A stretch of DNA of 64,000 nucleotides from Carettochelys insculpta (GCF_033958435.1 NC_134138.1:28736598-28800597), one strand, 5' to 3'. Shown: positions 22,758-33,886, counted from the first letter of the stretch. Program-made: numbers and translations. The notes: generated by a model from the letters alone, not told the origin.

Positions 22758-23467
22758 TCAGGGGTCCCCCTGATCAAAATGGGCCCGCAAGGCCTCGCGG
22801 ACCCATACCCCCTTGTGGTGGGGCCCTCCCTGCAGGTTCCCCTCCTGGGCACCTCCCCAGGCACTCCCCCGCCTACCCCACCCTCCCAGGGCACCCCTCC
22901 CTCCTCGGCACCCCTCCCTCCCAGCTCCATACCTGGGCCCCCCTCCCTGGCCCCTCATCCCCCTAGTGGGTGCATGCCCAGGCCCCCTTACCTCCACAAC
23001 AATGGCCCTGACTGTGGCCTTTCCCACTCCAAACTGGTGTCCCACGGAGAGAGAGCTGTCTGTAGTGGCCAGCTTCCAGACGGAAATTGTGACCCTCTTA
23101 TTGACAGGGAGGGCGCACCGCATCCGGTGTCCTGGTGCCTCAGTGCGGGGGTGAGCCACTGGCAGAGCTCCAGGAAGGTCTGCTGGCTCATGCGGAAGTT
23201 ACGCAGCCACTGGTTGTCGTCCCACTCCCCCAAGACCAGCTGCTCCCACCACTCGGAGCTGGTGGGGTAGCTCCAGAGGCGGTGGATCACCCAGTGGGGG
23301 AGGAAGAGGGGAGCCTGGTGGTCAGGGATGTCCCCATCTGCCCTTGGGGAGGGCTCCCCTGCCAGGAGCTGCTGGGCGGCCTCCTGTGCAGCACCTAGCA
23401 GGGCACTTGCTCCCTGGGTGACAACCTAGAAGGTTTCAAGGTGCTGCTTCTGCTGCTGGGGGTCCAT
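22758..23467 (-). pseudogene. Harbinger transposase copy A, catalytic core deleted
   Basis: It reads on the minus strand from MDPQQQKQHLETF (start 23467) and hits a stop at once. In other frames it continues SSEWWEQLVLGEWDDNQWL, SQQTFLELCQWLTPALRHQD and FGVGKATVRAIVVEV, up to a GTAAGG splice donor. After the donor only some intron-like sequence remains before the last codons (KGVWVREALRAHFDQGDP, stop at 22758). The whole second exon with the DDE residues is therefore missing compared with copy B. An inverted AATAAA lies at 22655-22660. It cannot be catalytic. Confidence 0.82.
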
Positions 23468-23839
23468 GGCTGCTGTGTGTTGGTCTGTGAGAGTGTGGCT
23501 AGCGCTCTGCACACCTTGTGCTGTGCAGACCAGCTGTGTCTGGGAGGGGCCCTTTGAAGGAGCTGCTTGCTGTTGCCCCCAAAGGGCTAGTCCAGCCCGT
23601 GACGCCATCCGCGGGCTTTCTGGGCCCCTTATTTCGACAGGGAGCGCTTCTGCGTGTGGATGTTCTGCTTTTACTTCCAGGGCGGCTCCTTTTGACGTTC
23701 CCCATTGCTACTTCGACATGGAACATCAACGGCAGCAGCCCCAGATGATGCGTGGAGGATATGTGTCGAAGTGGCCTATTTCGATGTTGTTACTTCAAGA
23801 TAGGCTACTTCGACGTAGTGGCCTAGTGTTGACGTAGCC

Positions 23840-24352
23840 ATACTGTATTTGCTGTATTTGTACTTTCACTATACTGTACTTATGGAACATGTAACTAAAA
23901 TTTACTTATGGTTAAAATGCTGGTTATTTGAGAGTTCCGGATAATAGAATACCCGCTATGAAAGTGTTTACTGTAGCTAGCAATAAAAAAGAAAAAAAAA
24001 CCCAAAAAAACCCCAATGATTTGGATTATGTGCATCTATACTTGTTTTTTCCTAATGCTAATTAAGTGCTTTGGGGGAAAGTGTGTGAGTGGAGACACTG
24101 AGTCCACCACATAATTTGTCCTGAGCCCTGCCCAAAAGTTTTAAATATGCGAAAGTGATGATAAATGTGTAGTTGTAAAGAAAACTGTAAAAGTCAGGAG
24201 ACTGAGTGTTAAAATTGTGACACAGCCTTTCTTTTGGCTCTGTCCCTTCTTTTGTCTGAATAATGGGCTTTATTGGTGTGTTACACCAATGAAAGAAGCT
24301 TTTAATTGTTTCAACAACCAATGACAATGCAGTGCATGCTCCCCGTGTTTCA
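23840..24352. other. Intergenic DNA, A-rich run
   Basis: Contains an A-rich simple run at 23982-24014 and nothing else I can name. Confidence 0.45.
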
Positions 24353-24607
24353 GGGTGTCTCTTCACTACGTGGAAGATCGACCCAGACAGGGATGAATGA
24401 AATCAAACTATCTGGGGTCAGCAGATGACCCCTGTACTCAATATTGGGAGGAGTAAGGGAGGTTGATGGGAGAGTTTTTCCTGTCATCCTCCCTCTGTGA
24501 GGATGGCCAGGTAAGTTGATTTATAATAAGTGGGTTCTAGCTCCATAATTGCTGTAGCTAGAATTTCATATCTGCAATCGACTGTAATGTCTAGTGTAGA
24601 CCTGACC
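24353..24607 (+). mobile_element. MITE of the Harbinger-TIR group
   Basis: The left end is GGGTGTCTCTTCACTA and the right end inverted is GGTCAGGTCTACACTAG. Flanking triplets are TCA and TCT (two of three identical). The interior matches the copies at 6385 and 38182 ('agggaggttgatgggaga', 'gaggatggccaggtaagttg'). Non-coding. Confidence 0.75.
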
Positions 24608-25426
24608 TCTTGGCTCTCTTGTGTGGCATCAGTGAGGTAAAGGGACAAATCAAGCCTGTTTCTGGAGTGAGGAAGGAATAGAGTGATATATAGAACAGTG
24701 GGAGGGTTAAAGCCTCTAACCAGGGTGGAAGACATGGATTGGACTTTAGCTCATTGTAAGATGGCAGATGGGATTTGTATCAGCTGCAGAAATACAAGTG
24801 AAGAGCATGGGCAGTCAGTGACTTGTGTTGAAGAGGTCCATGACTTTTTAGAAGGTAACTTAATGACCACTTTTCCCCGGCTGTGATGCGTGTGTATATC
24901 TAGTATTTCGTCGTCCTAATGAACTAAACATGGTTTTAAAAAATAAGAAAAAAAGTGTAGGTTATTATCAACAGCTAAAAAGCTAACAGGGTTCACTGTC
25001 TAGGGGTCTGCTCCTGCTCCTTCTTGCAGTGATATATCAGGCATAACTCTAGTGGAGTCCATGGAATTACTGCCATGTAATAGCCACGTAGGTGAAAGCA
25101 GGATTTGGCCCTGAGACTATAAGCTCGGATGGAGAAGTCAAAGGCTCAGAGTCCTGTAACAAACACGCCTACAATCATCCTCTTTAAATCAGTACAATAC
25201 AGTAGTTGTTACTGTAGGCAACTTAACAATAACATCCTCAAAGCCAAGTTCTTGGCATAAGTTGTTTACTTTAGACCAAGCCCTAAAGGGAGATGATAGT
25301 TTGGTGAGAGGTCTCTCCTGAACTAAAATGTAATGTCAGTATGATGACTCAGCTATAATCAAACTTTACAAAGTGTTTGGGGAAGCCAGGTGTGTGAAAG
25401 ACAACCCAGATTAATATAATTTCAGA
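24608..25426. other. Intergenic DNA, nothing recognised
   Basis: No supported feature. Confidence 0.45.
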
Positions 25427-25884
25427 GGCTCTTTCTACACAGGCCACTTCCTTTGGAAGTGGCATGCTAATACATGGAGCAAAAGATGCTAATGAGGTGC
25501 AGATGCAAATTCCCTGCGCCTCATTAGCATAATATCACGCGATTTGGAGTCTGGAAAACTGTTCTTCCGGACTCCAAAATGCCGTGTAGAAGCATGGCCC
25601 CTGGGGGGGCTTCCGGAAGGAAGTCCTCCTTCTGGAGGCCCCTTCGTCCCAAAAATTTTTGGGACGAAGGGGCCTCCAGAAGAAGCACGTCCTTCCAGAA
25701 GCCCCCCACAGGCTGTGCTTCTACACGGCATTTTGGAGTCTGGAAGACTGGTCTTCCAGACTCCAAATCATGTGACATTATGCTAATGAGGCATGGGGAA
25801 TTTGCATTTGCACCTCCATTAGCATCTTTTGCTCCATGTATTAGCATGCCACTTCCAAAGGAAGTAGCCTGTGTAGAAACGGCC
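25427..25884. mobile_element. 458-bp loopless palindromic (foldback) MITE
   Basis: The two halves are inverted copies of about 229 bp meeting at 25655/25656 inside CCCAAAAATTTTTGGG with no spacer; I estimate about 90 percent identity. The ends are GGCTCTTTCTACACAGGC and, inverted, GGCCGTTTCTACACAGGC. Flanking triplets are AGA and AGT. Each arm has smaller inverted repeats (TGCTAATGAGG with CCTCATTAGCA; CTTCCTTTGGAAG). Frames on both strands are a by-product of the symmetry. Confidence 0.92.
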
Positions 25885-26179
25885 AGTGTGTGCGTGTCTG
25901 TTTTTCTGGGAGTCCATTTTTTCAGGAAGTCCTCCTGAACTGTAAGAGTTAGGGCCCACCCAATTTGGCATGCAGCTTTCTCTTACCCTAATTTCAACCA
26001 AGGCCAGGGTTTGGTTGTGCCTGGAAAATGGGTACATGCCAGGAATGGGGCTGTTTTCCAGAACATGGAAAGGGATGGAGAAGGGAGGTGAAAGGGAAGG
26101 GCACAGAGAGGAGATCCTGAGAGTGGCCACTGCCTCCATTTTCACTGAAAGTGATGCCTTTCACCCTCTCAGGACTATG

Positions 26180-26385
26180 GTCTGACAATCGGAACACAGG
26201 ACTAGGACTTCAAAGATCTTGGTTCTTTTCCCCACTCTAACTCAGTCTTTTTAGGTGACCTTGTGCTTGTGCAGTAAATAGCTCTGTGCCTTTCTTTCCC
26301 CATGTGTAGAAATGGAGATGATAATACTGAGCTACCTCACAGGGATGTTGTGGGATTTAATTTACTGACAGTTGGGAAGTGTTCC
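26180..26385 (+). repeat. MIR-like CORE-SINE, sense
   Basis: The words 'aggactaggacttcaaagat', 'aggtgaccttgtgcttgtgc', 'tctgtgcctttctttcccca' and 'gctacctcacagggatgttg' follow the MIR consensus order in sense. It is one of the better preserved ancient SINEs here. Confidence 0.75.
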
Positions 26386-26824
26386 TGTGGTGACTGGCAT
26401 AGAAATAGCTACAAACAGAATAAGAAAATAATATTCCCAAAAATGAAGTTTCAGGTTGTCCCTGTAACTTATGGTTTTAAGACCTTTTATAAATGTAGAA
26501 GTTATTGTTTGGCTTATTTTATGACGGTACTGTGCAAATACTAAATCTGAAGTTAGCTTTTTAATCCCTGAGTAGTTTTTATCTGAGAAGAATTTTGGTT
26601 TTAGTGCCTTCCAACAAATTACTTTTTCTACATTTATGATTTATTAAAAGACATTTTAAAAAAAGAAACCAGATTTGATTTCCACCCCAAGAGCACAGGA
26701 CCAGCTTTTGTAAATGAAAAATTGCATTAGCGTTTATAACTTGTTGAAATCTACGCCATGTGTGTAGATTTAAAGTCATCAAGTCTCTTAGGTCAATGAT
26801 CTATGAATGGAAAATTCTCAGAGC
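26386..26824. other. Intergenic DNA, nothing recognised
   Basis: No supported feature. Confidence 0.45.
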
Positions 26825-27890
26825 AGGCCTTGACCTGTTCATCATCATCCTGGGCTCAGTGCCCATTGGTGTCCAATGCCTCCCTAACTATTTCCTTCCA
26901 TCTTTCCCTGTCCAGTGCAGAGTGGCTTAGTTTGGTACAGACCTAGTCTACATAATCTGTACCATCTACCCATTCTCCGTGGGATCTGTCTCTACTATTC
27001 GAATCTTCCATTGTGATGAATACCAGGGTCTTGATTTTTTTCAGTTCTTGTTCATTCTGCAGATATGCCCAACTAGCTGTAGCTTGTGTTGTATAACCTT
27101 CTGCAGTAGGTTCTCTTTCGGCTGTGTCTTACTATGTAATTCCTTGTTGATGACCTTCTGCATCCATCCTATTGTCAGGGTCTTTCTATAACAATACCTC
27201 TCGAATGCCAATGCCAATATCCTTCTTTTCAAATCTTTCGTTATCACCCATGTCTCATATCCATACAACATGCTGCTGTATACACACCTTTTCAGGATGC
27301 TCAGTTTTGTTCCTAAGCTAATCACTCTGCATTTCCAGATCTTGTCCATCGCTCTTGCTTTTGCTATTCTGGTTGCTATTTCCTTCTTACAGTCTAGATC
27401 ATATGGTATGTTGCTCCCCAGATACGTGAACTTCTCTGTTTTCTCTAGTTTGATTCCCATCTACACTGATCTTCCTTCTTATTTCCTTATCTCCAAATAC
27501 CATTGCTTTTTGGTTGATGTACATGATCAGTCCATACCACTTCCCTTCCTTATTTAGTGCTTGCACCACTCTTGCTAGCTTCTCTTCCTCTTCTTCAACG
27601 ATAACTATATCATCTGCAAACCTCAAGTTGTTGATTCTCATCCCATGGACAGGTATCCCTTCGACCTCTTCCTTGATCTTGTCCATCATGCTCTCTCTAT
27701 GTGCGTGATGAAGATATTTGGTGACATTGGATCTCCTTGTCTCATACCTCTACTCATTTTAAATCAATTTCCCAACTCTCTGCACATTCTCACTGCTGCC
27801 TCTGCATTGTCACTGATGTCCTTCAACAACTGTATCAGTCTGCTATCCACTCCATACAACTCTGGATCATGTTAATACAAACTGGTGGGT
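26825..27890 (-). mobile_element. RTE-like LINE, 3' half with RT remnants
   Basis: The minus strand encodes GMRQGDPMSPNIF, then LRFADDIVIVEEEEEKLARV (catalytic FADD box), then KFTYLGSNIPYDLDCKKEIA and LYGYETWVITKDLKRRILAL, in at least two frames separated near 27400. This pattern (FTYLGS, KKEI..RIAKA, YGYETW, VGHICRMNK) is that of RTE-clade elements. The 3' end carries a GATGATGATGA tail (26830-26840, inverted). It is 5'-truncated near 27890 and broken by stops. Confidence 0.82.
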
Positions 27891-28094
27891 AAATACATTG
27901 AGTATTGCCTCCCCTGTGACTCGAAGCCAAGTAAGAGAAAGAACATGAACATTTCTGTCTATGCAGGGCTGTAATTGCTAGTCTTCCACTGAAATACTGA
28001 AACTTAATCACACTGTAACTTCCATTGAGGCTGGGGGAAGTCTTTCCATTAATTGCAATGTGAGCACTGATTCGGACCTCTGAAATTCACCCCA

Positions 28095-29085
28095 ATGAAT
28101 GGACTAACAAAAAGCCCACATAACTCTTATGTCTTCTGTTGGGGCACCTGTCAAGAAGCTCTTGTGCCCAAGATAGGCCCAAAAAAGCCAAGAACAGAAC
28201 ACCAGTGGTCATTACCTACAGCCCTCAACTCGAACCACTGCAATGCATTATTAAGGACCTACAACCTATCGTTACTCAGGATGCCATACTCCAGAAGGCC
28301 CTAGGTGACAGGCCTGTTCTCTCCTACAGACAACCTCCCAACCTTATGAGGATTCTCACCAACAGCCACAGTCTATGCTGCAGGAACGCCAGTCCTGGGA
28401 CTTTTCCTTGCAACAAAGCCTGCTACCAGCTTTGTCCACATATCTATTCTGGAGATACCATCACTGGACCTAAGCAGGTTAGTCACAGAATCACAGGCAC
28501 ATTCTCATGTTCCTCAACTAACATCATATACGCCATCATATGCCAACAATGGCCAGATGCTTTGTGTATTGGACAGACTTCAAACTCTCTTAGACAGAGT
28601 TAATGACCACTAAACGGACATAAAAACACTCCAGATCCACAAACAGGTCAGCCAGCATTTTAGTGGAGTGGGCCATTCTGTTAATGACTTAAGAGTCTGT
28701 GTGTTACTGAAGAGGAATTTGCACACTATGGAAAGAGAAGCTGCTGAACTCTTTTTTTATATTCAAATTTGACACATTAACATGCGGTTTGAACCGGGAT
28801 GGAAACTTTCTGGGTCATTATAGGGGCTCTTTTGCACACTGGGCTTAATCTGGTTCTTGACTCCCCCTGCCCCGCCCCTCTACTCTCTCTGATTTCCTCA
28901 CCTTGATAATTTTCTTTTCTGATTTGTCAACCTTGCTTACTGTTTTTGGTTCTCTGTGCCTCAAATATGGAGTCTGTTCTGGTCTGGCTATGGTCTGAAG
29001 AAGTGGGTCTGTCCCACGAAAGCTCACCTTATAAATTATTTTGTTAGTCTGTAAAGTGCTACTTGACTGCTTTTTTATTTTCAGT
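28095..29085 (+). mobile_element. Penelope-like element, 3' fragment with GIY-YIG
   Basis: The frame 28139-28603 reads RPKKAKNRTPVVITYSPQLE, then RPVLSYRQPPNLMRIL, a Cys-rich linker (CNKACYQLCPHI) and the GIY-YIG endonuclease start (IIYAIICQQW, LCIGQTSNSLRQ) before a stop. Decayed continuation to about 28770 (DIKTLQIHKQVSQHF). The 3' UTR leads to the tail module at 28985-29085. RT is absent, so the copy is 5'-truncated. It is the same subfamily as the outer element at 30956-33873. Confidence 0.85.
28995..29026 (+). ncRNA. Hammerhead-like core in PLE tail (subfamily 2)
   Basis: CTGAAGA (28995-29001), a stem GTGGG/CCCAC (29003-29007 with 29013-29017) and GAAA (29018-29021). One extra A separates the first box from the stem relative to the canonical core. 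The GC..GC stem III seen in subfamily 1 is not evident here. Catalysis is untested. Confidence 0.4.
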
Positions 29086-29229
29086 GAGTTCCCAGGTGCA
29101 GTCATGAAACATGGGAGCCCTCCTGTGGTCAAAATAATTATGAAACATTCCTACAGTTAACAAGTTTCGACTTCCTCTCTGATTTACTATAGCTGTTATC
29201 TCCACTTGTATATTTAGGCCAAATGCCTG

Positions 29230-30000
29230 TTGCTGGGGTGGGGAACCTGCAGCCTGTCTGGATCTAGACCCGGAGGCTCAGGGCTCCCCTCCCTGGCATC
29301 TGGCTTGCGGCTCTGCTGGGGGCCAGAAGATGTGGGGTGGGAGGGTAGAAAATGGCTCTGGGCTCCACTGCCACTTGCTTCTGCCCCCCCCTCCACCAGC
29401 TGAGGGAAGGGGAGGGGGAGCAGTGGCAGTCTCAGCAGTTTGCTGGGAGGCTTCCTACCGCTGCTCTGATTGGATGGAATTCCAGTGGAGAGTGGTGCCT
29501 GGGAGCAGGTGGGAGGGGGCAAAGTGCACCCCTGCCACCCAGACCCTGCCCTCTTGACCGCTCCTGTGCCCCCTCCCATCCAAGGCCCCATCTCATCCCC
29601 TTCCTGCACCCTCCCTCCCACTCTGACTCCTCACCCACACCCTGCTTCTGCCCCCTCCCTCCCAGACCCCCTCATCCCCACTCTGATCCCTCCCTCCCAG
29701 AGCCTGCACACTTAACATTCCACCCCCTCCCACGCAGGCCCTACGCCCATTCCTGTACCCGCTTCCTCCCAGTCTCCCCACCTGCACCTTTCTTCTACCT
29801 CCTCCCTCCCAAACCCCTCACCCACACCCTGACCCCTCCTTTACAGACCCTACCACAAACACTCCTGCACCCTTCCTCTGACTTAGACCCACACCCTCAG
29901 CCTGCTCCTGCACCTCCTTTCATGCAGATTCCCCCACCCAGAGCCCTCTCCTGGACCAGATCCCATAGCCCACAGTCAGGGAACCACATCAGTGACATTT
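29230..30000. repeat. GC-rich repeat with C-rich imperfect tandem words
   Basis: The left end 'ctggggtggggaacctgcag' resembles a hAT terminus. 29560-29960 is an imperfect tandem of words like 'cctccctcccagacccc' and 'tcacccacaccctg'. The right boundary is uncertain; 'acagtcagggaaccacatca' near 29968 may be the other terminus. The 251-codon frame across it is low-complexity Pro/Ser/His and not a gene. A related segment lies inverted at 43395-43600. Confidence 0.5.
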
Positions 30001-30942
30001 TTTGTTGTCGTTTTTGTTTGTTTGGTTTTGCTTCTCACTTCTGTGGCTCATGCCTGATTTCTATACAGTTCAGTGTCTCCTGGCCACTCAGAATAGGTTT
30101 TCTGTAGGCTGGGGCAGGAAACCAATCTAAGTTGATTGAAGTCAAGGGCGGGGGGTTTATTTGAGTACACAAGAACTACAGAACAGGAGATTTACTGTAC
30201 TTTTAAACCTACTCTTATAGTATTAATACAGTCAGCACAGAAGAAGAGCCACATGTTTGGCCTCTTATATGAAGTTTAGATATCACCCCATCAGATTTTT
30301 CTCCTTCTCTCTATTGTTCTCCTTTCCCTTGTGGTCTGGGGGTTCTCTAACCAGTTTTCACCATTTCTGCACTTTCTACCTCCCTCAGTGCAGTCTTTGC
30401 CTGGAGCTGGCTGGGCTGTTCCTCCCCTTTTAACTTTTGATAGAATCTTAGGGCTCTGATAATTTGCAATTCTTCTTCAATATTTTGTGAGTTAAGTGGC
30501 TGCATAATATGGTTGTACAACAGCTAACAGTGGGTTAGAACTTGTCTGTGATCTTGAGGTGCTACCACAATATAAAGGTTTGTTTGCTCTGCAGAAGGGT
30601 AGTACCAGAGCTAGGTGCCACCGAAGCTCTCAGCACCAATTTAATATTGCTGAGGTCTTGCAAAAAGCAGTCCAGGCTAGACAGGAATGGTGGTGCCTTG
30701 CGCGTCCCTAGGCGACATTCAGGAAGGGTTCACATAGATCTTGCAAGGTCCTGGGGTGAATTTCATGCTGTAAACATTTACAAACAAGTTCAAATCACAC
30801 AAAGAAAATTTTACAAATTTATTCCTGTTTAAAAAAAAAAAAATTGAGGGAGAAGCATTTTGATGACTCCACAATGGTCATGAAAACATATGATGCAAAA
30901 GAAAAGATATGACGTTTTGTATTTTAGTAGCTGTAGAGTAGC
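30001..30942. other. Intergenic DNA, nothing recognised
   Basis: No supported feature; a 13-base A run lies near 30831. Confidence 0.45.
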
Positions 30943-31328
30943 TTATACATTTGTATCAAAACAAAAGCAGCAGTCATGTAGCACTTTAAAGACTAACAAA
31001 ATAATTTATTAGGTGACGGGCTTTCGTGGGACAGACCCACTTCTTCAGATCATAACCATACCAGAACAGACTCGATATATAAAGCACAGAGGTCCAAAAA
31101 TTATCAAGGTTGACAAATCAGAAAAATTGTTACCAGTGTTGGCAAATCAGAAGAGGGGTGTGGGGTGTGTGTATTGGGGGGCAGGAGGGGAGTAAGCGTT
31201 AGGTCAAACATCAAAGTATATCAAAGAGCCCTTATACTGGGTCAGGTAATTGCTGTCCCTGTTCAAACCACATGTTAATGTATTGAATTTGAATGTTAGT
31301 TCCAAACTTTCCTCTCCTTATGTGGTTG

Positions 31329-31625
31329 TTAGTTTCTTTTGTGCTGAACACAAACTCTCAGGTCTTTAATAGAATGGCCCACTCCCTTAAAGTGCTGGCT
31401 GACAGGCTTGTGTATTTGGAGATGTTTGATGTCTGTTCTATGGCCGTTCATTCTTTGGCGAAGAGTGTTTGCAGTTTGCCCTATATACATGGTGTATGGG
31501 CATTGTTGGCACGAGATGCCATATATGAGGTTTATTGAGGAAAATGAGAACATGTCCATGATTCTGTAATTAATGTGGTTAGGTCCAGTGATGACTCCAG
31601 AATAGATGGAGTCTAAGTTAATCAT
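31329..31625 (-). pseudogene. PLE GIY-YIG endonuclease fragment, antisense
   Basis: A 98-residue open stretch: NLIYGISCQQCPYTMYIGQT covers the GIY-like and YIG motifs, then LRQRMNGHRTDIKHLQIHKP (R and H of the family) and VSQHFKGVGHSI. The GIY-YIG domain nicks target DNA for PLE reverse transcription. The RT part is missing, cut at the junction with the sense tail at 31626. Confidence 0.85.
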
Positions 31626-31805
31626 TGTCTACAAAGAGAATGTTTGGAACTAACATTCATATCCAAATTCAACACACAAACGTGGTTTGAACAGGGATAG
31701 CCCATTTTAAGGACTCTTCACACACTTTGACTTTTGATCTAACACTTACTCCCCATCCCCATCTCTGCTCTTCTATCTGATTTGCCAACAATGATAACAA
31801 TTGGC

Positions 31806-33319
31806 ACCCTCACCACAGGATTGTCTGGATATGTGGACTCTCTACTTAGACCCTATGCTACCAGCACCCCCATCTTTCTGTGAGATACCACCAGCTTCCT
31901 CAAAAAACAACAGTCCATTGGTGACCTTCCTGAAAACGCCATCCTGGCTACTATGGATAGAGAGGCCCATTACACCAATATCCCACATGAAGATGGACTT
32001 CAAGCTGTTAGGAACATGATCCCTGATGAGACCAAGGCACAAATGGTGGCGGAGCTTTGTGACTTTATCCTCACCCACAACTATTTCATATTTGAGGACA
32101 AATTATACCTTCAAATCCGTGGCATGCTGTGGGGTCATGCAGGTGCCCACAGCAGTGCCAACATTTTTATGGCTGATCAAGAACAACATATTCCCAGTTC
32201 TCATCCCCTGGCACCCCTGCTCCACCTGCGCTACATTGATGACATCTTCATCATCTGGACCTATGGGAAGGAGGCTCTTGAAGAGTTCCACCATGATTTC
32301 AACAGTTTCCACCCCACCATCAACTTTAGCCTGGACCAGTCCACACAAGAGATTCACTTGCTGGACACTACCGTGCACATAAGTGATGGTCACATATATA
32401 CCACCCTATACTGAAAACCCACAGATTGCTATGCTTATCTACATGCCTCCAGCTTCCATCCAGGGCATACTACAAGATCCATTGTATACAGCCAGGCACT
32501 AAGGTACAACCGTATTTGCTCTGATCCATCAGACAGACAGAGACATCTACAAGACCTTTACCAAGCTTTCCTCAAACTACAACACCCACCTAAGGAAGTG
32601 AGGAAACAGATTGACAGAGCCAGACGGGTACCCAGAAGCCACCTGCTACAAGACAGGTCTCGCAAGGAAAACAAGAGAACACCACTGACCATCACGTACA
32701 GCCCCCACCTAAGGCCTCTCCAATGCATCATCAGTGATCTGCAACCCATCCTGGACAATGATCTTTCACCCTCACAGTCCTTGGGAGGCAGGCCTGTCCT
32801 TGCCTACAGACAGCCTGCCAACCTTAAACGAATCCTCACCAGGCACTACAGATCACAAAACAGTAACTCTAAACCTGGTACCAATCCCTGCAACAAATCC
32901 CACTGCCAACTCTGCTCACATATCTACACCAGTAACATCATCACTGGACCTAACACCAACCATACCACTGGGGCTCCTTTACCTGCACATCTACTAATAT
33001 GATGTATGCCATCATGTGCCAGCAGTGCCCCACTGCAATTTACTTTGGCCAAACTGGACAGTCTCTATGTAAAAGAATAAAAGGACATAAATCAGACATC
33101 AGGAACGGTCATGTACAGAAGACTGTGGGAGAACACTTCAATCTCCCTGGACGCTCAGTGGCAGATTTAAGGGTGGAAGTCCTGAAACAAAGAAATTTCA
33201 AAAATCAAACTGAGAGAGAAATCTCTGAGCTGCAATTTATTTGCAAATTTGACTCCACTAACCAAGGATTAAACAGTGGGAGGGGCTCTCACCTTACAAA
33301 AGGAGCTTCTCTGCCCTAG
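31806..33319 (+). pseudogene. PLE reverse transcriptase and GIY-YIG remnant
   Basis: RT region: YTNIPHEDGLQAV, SSANIFMADQEQHI, then the catalytic box LRYIDDIFIIW (near 32228-32262) with both Asp present, and IHLLDTTVHISDGHIYTTLY before a stop at 32414. In the next frame come RKENKRTPLTITYSPHLRPL and RPVLAYRQPANLKRIL, then the Cys-rich linker CNKSHCQLCSHI. A frame change near 33000 leads to MMYAIMCQQCPTAIYFGQTG, the GIY-YIG domain with YFGQT in place of YIGQT, R, and VGEHF. At least two stops and one frameshift separate these pieces, so no functional protein is made. Confidence 0.88.
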
Positions 33320-33524
33320 GTGTTAACATCTCCACATTAGACTGAGAGAATGGGCCACATCCACCCCCCCGCCCCCATCTTATCTGACCTGTTTTTTCCT
33401 CTCTTCATGCATACTACTGATAAACGGCCTTTTCCACCCTGACTGAACAGAACTTGTCAGCTCTGGCCCTCCCTTTTACTGGGACCTCACTTGTTAAATA
33501 CCCTCTGAAACCTCCCCCCCAACT

Positions 33525-33650
33525 CATGCATCTGATGAAGAGGGTCTTTGCCCACGAAAGCTTATGCTCCAAAATATCTGTTAGTCTATAAGGTGCCACA
33601 GGACTTCCTGTTGTTCTTGAAGATACAGACTAACATGGCTACCTCTCTGA
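33525..33650 (+). ncRNA. PLE tail module with hammerhead-like core (subfamily 1)
   Basis: CTGATGA (33532-33538), a partly paired stem (AGGG/CCCA, loop TCTTTG), then GAAA (33556-33559), a 2-bp stem GC..GC around TTAT (33560-33567) and TC (33568-33569) at the place of a hammerhead cleavage dinucleotide. Downstream, GTTAGTCT and AGACTAAC form a second hairpin. An extra A after CTGATGA and an A-A mismatch in the stem are departures from the canonical fold. Confidence 0.45.
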
Positions 33651-33744
33651 TGCTTGTCAACAATTTTTTCTGATTTTTCAACCTTGATAACAAGTTTTGG
33701 ACTTCTGTGCTTTATATATAATCTGTTCTGATAAGGCTATAGTT

Positions 33745-33775
33745 CTGAAGAAGTGGGTCTGTCCCACGAAAGCTC
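33745..33775 (+). ncRNA. Hammerhead-like core in outer PLE tail (subfamily 2)
   Basis: CTGAAGA (33745-33751), stem GTGGG/CCCAC (33753-33757 with 33763-33767) and GAAA (33768-33771). The inverted counterpart lies at about 31020-31050 on the minus strand. It lacks an obvious GC..GC stem III. Confidence 0.4.
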
Positions 33776-33886
33776 GTCACCTAATAAATTATTTTGTTAG
33801 TCTTTAATGTGCTACAGGACTGCTTTTTTGTTTTGATAGAATACAAACTAACACAGCTATCTCTCTGTTATGATTATACATTTGTA

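Larger units (their letters stand above)
20613..23839 (+). mobile_element. PIF/Harbinger transposon, copy A (internally deleted)
   Basis: An element of about 3.2 kb with inverted ends GGGTGCCTCTACACTAG (left) and GGCTACGTCAACACTAG (right, inverted). Long subterminal stretches rich in 'acttcgacrt'-type words follow. Flanking triplets are ACA and ATA, an imperfect 3-bp TSD. Inside are a plus-strand Myb/SANT-like gene at the left and a minus-strand transposase at the right, converging near 22650. It is the same family as 45565-49076, in the opposite orientation. Both genes are dead. Confidence 0.85.
31803..33658 (+). mobile_element. Nested Penelope-like element (subfamily 1), TSD AACAATT
   Basis: A 1856-bp insertion flanked by AACAATT at 31796-31802 and 33659-33665. 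Removing it rejoins the outer element's UTR (GATAACAATT followed by TTTTCTGATTT), which agrees with the outer element's antisense copy at 31090-31160. It begins inside the RT domain (GTLTTGLSGYVDSLLRPYA) and ends with a tail module at 33525-33650. It is 5'-truncated and frame-broken but is the longest PLE coding remnant here. Confidence 0.88.
30956..33873 (+). mobile_element. Penelope-like insertion (subfamily 2), inverted tail, 13-bp TSD
   Basis: Flanked by identical TTATACATTTGTA at 30943-30955 and 33874-33886. It consists of an antisense piece (tail module at 30956-31140, 3' UTR, then GIY-YIG coding to 31625) fused to a sense piece (3' UTR from 31626, tail module to 33873). The two UTR/tail parts are inverted copies of each other. 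The sense part is interrupted at 31803 by another PLE. Without that insert it is about 1.05 kb. Inverted and tandem partial copies are a known habit of Penelope-like elements. Confidence 0.88.

Noticed and set aside
25489..25938. Frames of 80-119 codons on both strands of the palindrome
   Set aside because: Mirror-image consequences of the inverted repeat; no protein motif.
29352..30107. 251-codon plus-strand frame
   Set aside because: Low-complexity Pro/Ser/His/Leu product of a C-rich repeat; overlapping frames on the other strand; no motif.
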